NCBI GenBank assembly: GCA_014905825.1
Contig: JACGCN010000055.1
Location: forward strand, 1 to 64,000
Direction of reading: 5' to 3'
DNA from: Lyophyllum atratum
Lineage: Eukaryota; Basidiomycota; Agaricomycetes; Agaricales; Lyophyllaceae
DNA length: 64,000 nt
Position numbers and translations under genes: made by a program. The notes beneath the pieces are model-generated. The model was not told the DNA's origin, searched no databases, and was given only the letters and a program-made list of their open reading frames with translations. Position 1 is the first letter of the stretch; each line of letters starts with the position of its first letter. This document shows positions 56,734 to 64,000 of this stretch, in pieces.

Positions 56734-58518
56734 CTAGGTAAGGTCTATTACGATGGCGGCTCCACCTTCGTCGTCGGAATCAAGCACTTCAATGACTTCT
56801 GGGTGCATAGTTTGAATGACCTTTGCTTTCGGAGCTGACTTCTATAAGACTGGTGAACAGATAATGGAACAAGGTGTCAATATAGACCGCACCTTCTGCT
56901 TTGCAGAGAGGGTCTTAAGAATATCGGGGGATGCTGCTTGAAGTATCACAGTAGGGATATGCACAGGAATGATGTCATCTTCAAGGTTAGCAGCGCTCCA
57001 AGGCGGTCCCATCAGCGCTTGGAAATTCTTCATAGTAATTTCAAGTCTTCGCGAGGGAGTCAGACGCGACATAACGGTTTTGCTCGCACTATGTGATTTG
57101 ATAACAAAATTTGCTGCTGGTGTTGCAAGGCAGTGCGTTGCGTTGTTGCACCGGACAAGAGGCTAATATAGAAAATGAGTAATGCCGGAATGACGCAAAC
57201 AGAGCAGAGAAGCGACCGAGCAGAGTATTCGAAACGCTACACCTTCCCATAGCTTGCTGCGAAACCGCTTTAGAAGCCCGCCATCTCTACCCCATCCGAA
57301 GTGCCGCACGCAAAATGCAGTAATCAATGGGATCAGGGGCTCGCGGCTTCTCCACTCGTTGGTATCTGGAACCTTCCTGGTGCATTGAGGTGACCAAGAT
57401 GTGAGAGGATTCAAGTAGTTGTCCAGGACTGTAAGATCAGGGAATTCGTCTGTAATCTTACGCGCAATCGAAATGCACCGGCCATCCATCCAGCGCAATG
57501 AGTTTGATTGTAATTCATGCTGCAGATCTTTTCGCCAGGAAGAGAGGAAGTCTTGAAGAACCGCCCCAGACATCGTCATCGCAGCATTGATTAGTGCATC
57601 GCCAAAACCGCACTTGGCCATAGCGTGTGCGGTTTTTGGACCGCATCCGCTGATCCCGGGATCATAGTCACCGCCTGCCATCAGAGCAAATAGGAGAAGG
57701 CCGCCACGAGTTAACTTGACCCCCTCGCTGTGCTCGATTGAATTTGCATCATATAAGAGGATCCTATCGAAGTTCGTTGATCCAGGTGCGCTGACGGGTA
57801 ATATGAGTTGCGTGCACGATCCAGAAACGGTGCGGCAGAATCCAACCTGCGGATGATGCATTCGCCACCAAAGACCAATGTGTCCGAGTCATCTGTCAGG
57901 ATTGCATCTATCATGCCTAGGCTGTTAAGTTTTGCCAGCTCTGCCTCGGCTTCACCAGGAGCCTGGTGACACATTCAGCTCAGGTATGATCCAACTTCAA
58001 GTGTCAGAATCGGCTAGTACCTGATGAATATAAAAACCAAAAGCCCTGACGAGTTCCTCGACATAATCTGACATCCACAGTGGCTGTGGTTGTACAGCTC
58101 GGCCACGTTTGATAGCAGGGCGACCTTCGCCGTCCGGAACGAAGACAAGGACCACAGGCAGCTTGAGATACCGGCACAATTTGGAGTACAAGGTGCGCAG
58201 TTCAGGATTCTCCCCAGCATGTGTATGAATTCCCGCTGCTTCGAAAGCTGCTTGGCAGCTATCCATCCAAAGGCTTGTTTTACTCGATGTCAGCGAAACT
58301 GCTGAGGCATTTCAACCTCAAGCCTTACTTCATGTCTACCCCGAGCACGAGATATCGCCTCTCTGGGTTTCGCAGATATCCTTCCCTTGTAGTGAGATTT
58401 AATAGTGAATGCTCGCGCTCTGCTGGCGCCACTGCCTGAATTTCCAAAATGTGAATCGTGCTATAGCGTTGCAAAGTCAGCACCTGCTTCGTACCTGCCA
58501 TAGTCCACGAATTCCCAT
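56734..58518 (-). CDS. PIN/XPG-family (GEN1/FEN1-like) nuclease
   Basis: Structure-specific nuclease family acting on branched or flapped DNA. Seven exons fit in phase: 58518-58495, 58435-58329, 58282-58021, 57962-57847, 57763-57217, 57162-56893 and 56841-56734, giving 477 residues. N-terminal XPG motif MGIRGLWQAVAPA and a conserved aspartate in LVLGVDMN. XPG-I motif APGEAEAELAKL with TDDSDTLVFGG supplies the acidic metal ligands. Helix-two-turn-helix GGDYDPGISGCGPKTAHA follows. The C-terminal part (FVIKSHSASK, LEITMKNFQAL) is that of the PIN-domain-like proteins expanded in Agaricomycetes. The tail has two SUMO-interacting-like motifs, VIEVLDSDDE and a terminal IVIDLT. No lesion seen. Exact substrate unknown. 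Confidence 0.88.
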
Positions 58519-58882
58519 AACTGCTGCGATGGGATATTTACGAGAAGTGTTTCACCTACCTCTCCCTTTTTAAACAGAAGCTTCTCAGCTGAAACTTTCA
58601 TCATATCAGGATGCGACAGGGAAGAAAATGATCTTGTTACTCCCAGCCTAGGCTAGGACGTACAATGAAAATATGGAACGTGAAAGATCTGGGCGTGAGA
58701 GCTCTGCTCACAACTAAACTTAGAACTAGCAGGCGCGGCAGCACTCATGCACCCAGTGAAAAGCCGGTTGAGCCGGATTAAGAGAGAGCGAGGCTGAGGT
58801 ATGAGGACACTGGAAGTAACTGGGGTAAGACCGCTATATTCGAGTATCGCTGTCGTACTACGTATCTAAAAGCTGTTCTTAT

Positions 58883-59401
58883 CACAAGGTGCCCAGGACA
58901 ATATTTTGATGAGACAAAGCCTGAAAATATTGTGAAGGTGCTCTTTGTGTGATAACACTATGATCAATGAACATATGATGGGCCCAATTCTGTATTTTAT
59001 CGAAAATCATAGTGTGAACAAATTCAGAATTCTTTCTCTAAAGATATGTAAAAAACCTTCACAATGTTTTCACAATATAATCAGTGAAGATTTTATAATA
59101 GGTTCACAATATAGTCAGGTAGTCAAAATATTTTCACCATATTTTCACCATAGTCTGGAATACCTCACTATATTGTGAACATATTATGAAGTGTTCACTG
59201 ATCATATTGTGAAAATATTGTGAATGTTTTTTTACATTTCTTTAGGGAAATAAACTCTGAATTTGTTCACACTATGATTTTCAACAAAATACAAAATTTG
59301 CTTTACTATATGTTCACTTATCATAGTGGTGTCGCGCAAAGAGCACCTTCACAATATCTTCAGGCTTTGTTTCATCAAAATACTGTCCTGGGCACCTTGT
59401 G
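58883..59401. mobile_element. 519-bp foldback / long-TIR AT-rich element
   Basis: Almost the whole element is an imperfect palindrome. The left arm starts CACAAGGTGCCCAGGACA, and the right arm ends with the complement TGTCCTGGGCACCTTGTG. The arms correspond over roughly 260 bases each with scattered mismatches. Internally ATATTGTGAA / TTCACAATAT recurs many times. Flanks are TAT on both sides, a possible short target duplication. No coding capacity. Confidence 0.88.
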
Positions 59402-60248
59402 TATAGGAATAGTAGATGAATGATAAGTAAGCCTTGGATAACCATGGATAAGGAAATCTGGGGAGCAAATGTAACTAAAGGAAAGGTGCAGGAAGGAAAG
59501 TAAGAAATATGTATAATAGCTAGAACACTGCTAAGAAAGGGCTGTAAGTGTTCTGCAATGTAACGAGTCGTCGAATGATACAAGGCGCGGTGTTGGGAGA
59601 TCTGGAGCGGCGCGTCTAATAAGGTGATGTCAAACGTTCATTCACAGGTACTTGTTCAGCAATGCAGCAGGAGTCGCCTGCCTCAACGCGTATTTGTCCA
59701 AAGCTGCCTGCTGAACCGCAGTCTAATTCCTTAGAGGGAATTCCGCTGGCACCACAATTCTATGGAAAGCCGGACGGTCGCGCTCTGCTGATGCCGTCGG
59801 CAACGCAGATGCTGCGAGTAGATCATTCAACCAAGGAGTAAGACCTCGTACACTTGCAAGTCGGAATGAGAGGCTGCATATTTCTAAATCATTTATGAGT
59901 ATATAGTGCACAGGGAGGGCACTTTTCATTCATGATCTAGCGGACCTCAGATGAGTTAAATGACAAAAGCAATGCCACCCAATTTTATTCGGAGTCAAAG
60001 TGCTTTCTCAACAATAACGAGTGGGTTAGTATGGGTTCGCTACACAGAACCAAGACTTCAGAAATAACATAGGGGCCAGAGTGGATGGGCGGATCGACAC
60101 TACGCTTACTTGGGATGAACACTGACAGTATCAGACGTTGTGATAGACCTTTTGCCTCCTACCATGATACTAATAGCCCTCCAAACTTACGTGGCGCGCG
60201 TATGGGTAATATATACCTGATAGATATGCTGAGCAAAAGTATAACGAC
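59402..60248. other. Intergenic, no supported gene
   Basis: AT-rich flank of the foldback element, then unassigned sequence with short frames only. Confidence 0.4.
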
Positions 60249-61215
60249 TTAGACGCATAGGTACGGCTGACATCGGCCAGGCCTCCACTTCTCCACCCAC
60301 TTTCCGTCCTTATACCTCCCGGGCGTCCCGCACTGCCGGCATATCCGCTGCCTCGTTCGTCGTATGGTACGTCTCAGCAGCCGCAGCCGTGATAGTAGTC
60401 GTAACGATCGCAGGCGACGAAACCACTGAAAAAATGACCTCGTCAATACCCTCAAATCAACATTATGAGGAAAACAGGGAAGTACTTACCCTCTGCCCCG
60501 AACTTGCTCTTCTTGACGGGAGCTCAAAGGGGTGGTGCTCGTGCTCGTGCCGTTGTGGCTGAGGGGCGGCAGCGTAGACTTGGGCGCGGAAGTGGGCGGG
60601 CGAGGGAGTGGGGCGGTGGGTCGTCCCGTTTGAAACGGCGGTGGGAGCGGTGGTGGTGCAAGGCAGCAAGGGCATGCTGGGAATTTGATGTTGCTGGTGG
60701 TGGTGGTGGTGGTGCTGCATCTCATCGTTTCCATTTGGACGCCGTCGGTAGCCGGGAGGATCATTTCCGCGACGCTGAGAGAAGAGGAGGAGGAGTGGGA
60801 AGACGACGGGATTGGCGCGAGTGAGAGTGGGAGCCTGAGTGGTGGTGGCCTAGGTTCGAGTGGCCGTTGTGACGGGTGGGGTGGAGGTGGGTGGTGGAGA
60901 GGACGGTGGGGAGGGTAAGATGACGTTTTGCTGGAGGGGAAATCATACGTGGCATGGATAACAGCTGCAGATGATGATGCAAGTTGCTTCATACCTGCTC
61001 GAGGTACATCGTTAACATTTCAAAGCGTTAAGTGTCAGAAAAATAAATGGCAGAAGTACTTACAGGATCATATTCTCCTCTTGAACATTTAGTCGGTGGC
61101 TGACCATATGCATCGACGCTCTGAGTTCTCGGGCGCCTCGACCCAGTAGCGTTGGGATGCGGAGGCAAAAAACAACCCAGACTCGGTCCCGGTGTCGCAA
61201 ACATTCTACCCCTAT
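60249..61215 (-). pseudogene. Remnant of a Cys-rich zinc-finger gene
   Basis: The last frame carries RICRQCGTPGRYKDGK then WVEKWRPG, resembling the first half of a GATA-like C4 finger known from basidiomycete proteins. It ends RCQPYLCV and stops, so the expected second CxxC pair is missing. Upstream are Pro/Ser/Thr-rich frames (60486-60992, a His/Ser/Pro alternative frame) and a segment MFATPGPSLGCFLPPHP with a GTAAGT donor near 61070. The phases between these pieces do not join cleanly. Either a broken gene or an incorrectly deduced model. Confidence 0.35.
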
Positions 61216-61252
61216 GATATCCCCCTACCATCCCTACAGCCCCCAAAACCAA

Positions 61253-62330
61253 CTGTCTCCCTCCCTCCCTCCTGAACGACCGGAGAAAGATCCATGCGCA
61301 CCTCCACAGCAGCTGTATCGAGCTGCGCGAGGTGCTGGTTCAGCTGCGTCCAGCCGTCGGTGAGCGCAACGCGTCGTGCCTCCGGGGGCCGGGTCCGATA
61401 CGCCGAGGATGGCCCAGCCCTTGTCCCCGACTTATGAGGCTCTAGTTAGTGTCGTTGAAGGGTTTACCTGCAAGCGGTGATTAGTCCTCGTCGTTTTGAC
61501 GCCGCTTTGGGACACACCCGGGGAGGAGAATGGGCTAGGAATGCATATGGCAGCAGCACTGTAAGTCAAGGAAGGGAATCACAAACGAGAGGGTGTACGT
61601 ACCTGGATAGTAAGGACAACCATGGCCATTTCTCTCATCCTTAGGTCTACCGAGGCGAATCTCACGATCGTCCTTAGTGACAACTGTAGCGGAGGTAGTT
61701 ACCACATTAGTAAACATAGTAAACACAAAGTTCAAGAGGGCTCACTGGATGCTGCCGAGTATAAAGCGTGAATGCCTTGAACGATACTCGAGTGTGGAGG
61801 ACTTGCATGTGACACAGGCACTGGCAACCCCGAGCCGTGGAAACGATGACGTGTCTAAGCTGCGCAAAAGTGGTTTTGCGCGGTGTAGAGACGTCATAAT
61901 TCCCACCCCTGGAACGATGAGCTGATGCACCATTGCACTTGATAATTACTCCCTCCATGCAAGTATCTCTTTCAAAGAGATGCTCATCCCGTCTCGAACC
62001 AACTCAGGCTCCGTCATTGCAGCGCCCCTCCTTGTCCGCCCACCCACGTCGGCGTCTTCAGTATACACCTCCGCAGGCCGCTCCCGCCTTCCCTCCTCCA
62101 TCGGTATCCATGGAGAACTCCACGACCCACGAAAATTCTCATCGTGTCATTCGGCGGGCAATTGTTCCGCGCGCTAAGTCGTTCGGTCAGCAGGAGCCCT
62201 AGCCGTAGTGCTCTCCAGTCCGCCACTGACTGTCGCCAGCAGGCCATTCAGCATGCCAGGACTAAGCTTCCCACCCGCACGGATATGCGGGTCAGGCCAT
62301 CCTCTTCAGTACCTGTGACTCCAAGTACAT
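61253..62330. other. Intergenic, no supported gene
   Basis: Unassigned. The right part may include the degenerate N-terminus of the transporter pseudogene. Confidence 0.35.
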
Positions 62331-62333
62331 TCC

Positions 62334-64000
62334 ATGAGCTACGAGTATCACCCGCCTGGAAACTCCATCACAAATCTGGATCCCAGGCGCCCAGCCTGCC
62401 CACAAACCACCGCCAGCGGCTCCCGCATCAGCTTTCGGTGTCCCATGCTTGTTACTATTCCACCTGCGTTGACGGGTATCAAAGGCTGTTTTGACCGATT
62501 CGCCTCATCCGAGAATGGGTATCGTGACGGCGAAAGCGAAGTACTTGATCCACGCCTGCTTGTTCGTGCAGCGTCATTTTGGGCCCAAGACCCCGGCCGG
62601 ATCCCGCGTTCGAGCACATACACGAGCCTGCCGGATTCAGCAGGAACTACGTGATTTTACGCGCTACTGAGCAAGGGACGGAGGAGCCGCGTATGTTCAA
62701 TGATTTCTTCGATTTCCTGTATATTTTCGGCCACTTCGTGAGTCCTCCAGTTGCATAGACAGGAACCTTATTAATGGCTCTGGCAGCCGGAGAAGATCTC
62801 CAGGAGGAAGAAGACAAGGATGAAGATGAGGAAGAAAGCGCTCGGACTTCACGCGAAGTCGGTGCGGGCTTGGCCGATATCATGGAGGACAATTCCCTAT
62901 TGAGCTCATCACCGTTGAGATCGAGGTCACGACGTCGGCGAATATTAGTTACTGTCGCGCAGGCTGTCCTCATGGTATAGTCCAGCATTCCTTCGCGAAG
63001 CAATGCGGTCCGCTAATCCTCTTTTCCAGCTACTCAAATCGTTTGTAGGAACTGGCGTGCTGTTCCTCAGGAAGGCGTAAGTATCATGAGACTTTCATTA
63101 TACTTGTGCCTAAGGATACGAACTAGGTTGTACAACGGTGGCCTTTTGTTCTCCGCTGTGACTTTCGTGGTCATTGCTATCTATTCATTGTACTCCTTCT
63201 TGCTTTTGGTGAAGACCAAGTTTGTTGCCATCAGGCAGCTTTGGAGGTGTGTTCTGCCTATCGCCTTCGATCCCTTGTAACACGGCATCGCAGGCATGTT
63301 ATATGGTCCTTGGATGCGGTACGTGATCCTAGGATCCATCGTCGTGTCCCAAATTGGCTTCGCCACTGTATGCACCATTTTCGTGTCCAAGACCGTCTAG
63401 GTACGCTCTCCCTAGGCCAGACAATTGCCTGCATTAGCTCATCCCCCTGGTGCAGTCATTTGCTATGGGCATCACCCATACCTGAAGTTCATCCCAGTCC
63501 AATACTTCATTCTCATGCAGCTAGTCATCTTCCTGCCGCTCGCCCTGGTTCGCGATATTGCCAAACTTGGCACAACAGCGCTCATCGCAGGCTTCTGTCC
63601 GCAACACCCCGCGCACTGACAATTGAGATCTCTGAGCCAAAGATATATATCAAGGCAGCAAGAATGTTTCAAACCCAAGGACTTCTCGCTGCCCATCGGG
63701 TCAGTCGTTTTATCATCAGAGGAGATCTGCTAGCTCACCTGCTAGTAGGCTAAATGGGCTGTGTTTTCATTTGAAGGAATCGGACTCGCAAGTCTATTCA
63801 TGCCTTTTTTTCTCTCTCTCGCACACTCTCTACGCGGGCAGACCATGCCATTTACGGAATCGATGCGCGAGCCACCGTTCACTTCCCATGTCGTACTTTG
63901 GACAGTGTCGGAGACGAGTTCTTCGACATCTAAACAAGTGTGGTTCACGCAAGGAGACAAGCAAAAAGCATAGAAACGATTGTAAATTGCAAAGGTGATG
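62334..64000 (+). pseudogene. AVT3-like vacuolar amino-acid transporter, decayed, 3' end outside window
   Basis: Remains of an amino-acid/auxin permease family protein that exports amino acids from vacuoles. Pieces in order: EVLDPRLLVRAASFWAQDPG, FNDFFDFLYIFGHF, AGEDLQEEEDKDEDEEE, LLKSFVGTGVLFLRKA, YNGGLLFSAVTFVVIAIYS, LLLVKTKFVA, MLYGPWMRYVILGSIVVS, PVQYFILMQLVIFLPLALVR, KPKDFSLPIG (alternative frame), AVFSFEGIGLA and TMPFTESMREPP. Lesions: frame break near 62648, exon ends near 62740 that no longer join in phase, a frame break near 63224 (the expected SGSFG is in another frame), and TAG at 63398-63400 where a sense codon precedes a GTACGC donor. Splice sites are still visible, so inactivation is moderately recent. 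Confidence 0.8.

Noticed and set aside
59314..59583. Minus-strand frame with hydrophobic segment
   Set aside because: Runs into the foldback arm and has no homology or promoter; chance frame in AT-rich DNA.
60465..60918. Gly/Arg/Trp-rich plus-strand frames
   Set aside because: Reverse of the low-complexity Pro/Ser/His minus-strand region; no start context or splicing.
1..64000. CRISPR arrays, operons, ribosome binding sites, rRNA or tRNA genes
   Set aside because: The sequence is eukaryotic with dense short introns; repeats found are minisatellite or transposon-type, and I recognised no tRNA cloverleaf or rRNA by eye.

Overview
The window looks like nuclear DNA of a mushroom-forming basidiomycete (Agaricomycetes). 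Genes on both strands are cut by many short GT-AG introns, mostly 45-65 bases, with one GC-AG intron. The recognisable families are typical of that class: TKL kinases with HGDLKG catalytic loops, F-box proteins with an N-terminal coiled coil, DUF6532, Plavaka transposase, an Ndc10_II/Crypton-like tyrosine recombinase and a PIN/XPG-like nuclease. All gene models were assembled by hand from open frames, splice signals and phase; no searches were run and family names come from recall.

Layout. 0-13 kb: a 5'-truncated TKL kinase (1-1738), diverged dispersed repeats (3.6-6.6 kb, another copy near 11.3-12.2 kb), and a ten-exon gene (7680-10872) that joins an uncharacterised Agaricomycete N-terminal domain to a second TKL kinase. 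13-15 kb: a complete nine-exon uricase on the minus strand, with a GATAA cluster just upstream. 15.8-18.5 kb: an F-box gene split by a 663-bp terminal-inverted-repeat element. 19-27 kb: a DUF6532 gene head to head with an intact Plavaka transposase, a tandem duplication starting at the transposase stop codon, and two small coiled-coil genes. 27-34.5 kb: a broken unknown gene, a long multi-exon DUF6729-like DDE transposase gene and a minisatellite. 35-37 kb: an intact F-box paralogue. 38-43 kb: an intact Crypton-like tyrosine recombinase gene converging on an unknown gene. 43-52 kb: a dense array of a CGGCCG-type motif, beside a long decayed PH-domain-type gene. 52-55 kb: a possible 2OG-Fe(II)-dioxygenase-like gene and a coiled-coil gene. 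56.7-58.5 kb: an intact PIN/XPG nuclease gene. 58.9-59.4 kb: a 519-bp foldback element. 60-64 kb: remains of a zinc-finger gene and a decayed AVT3-like amino-acid transporter running off the right edge.

The one clear metabolic enzyme is uricase (purine/nitrogen catabolism). Most of the rest is accessory genome: at least three unrelated DNA-transposon types, non-autonomous elements, duplicated signalling genes (kinase pair, F-box pair) and pseudogenes in several stages of decay. The most unusual items are the domain-kinase fusion, the motif array abutting the truncated PH gene, the dioxygenase-like gene and the SUMO-interacting-motif tail on the nuclease.
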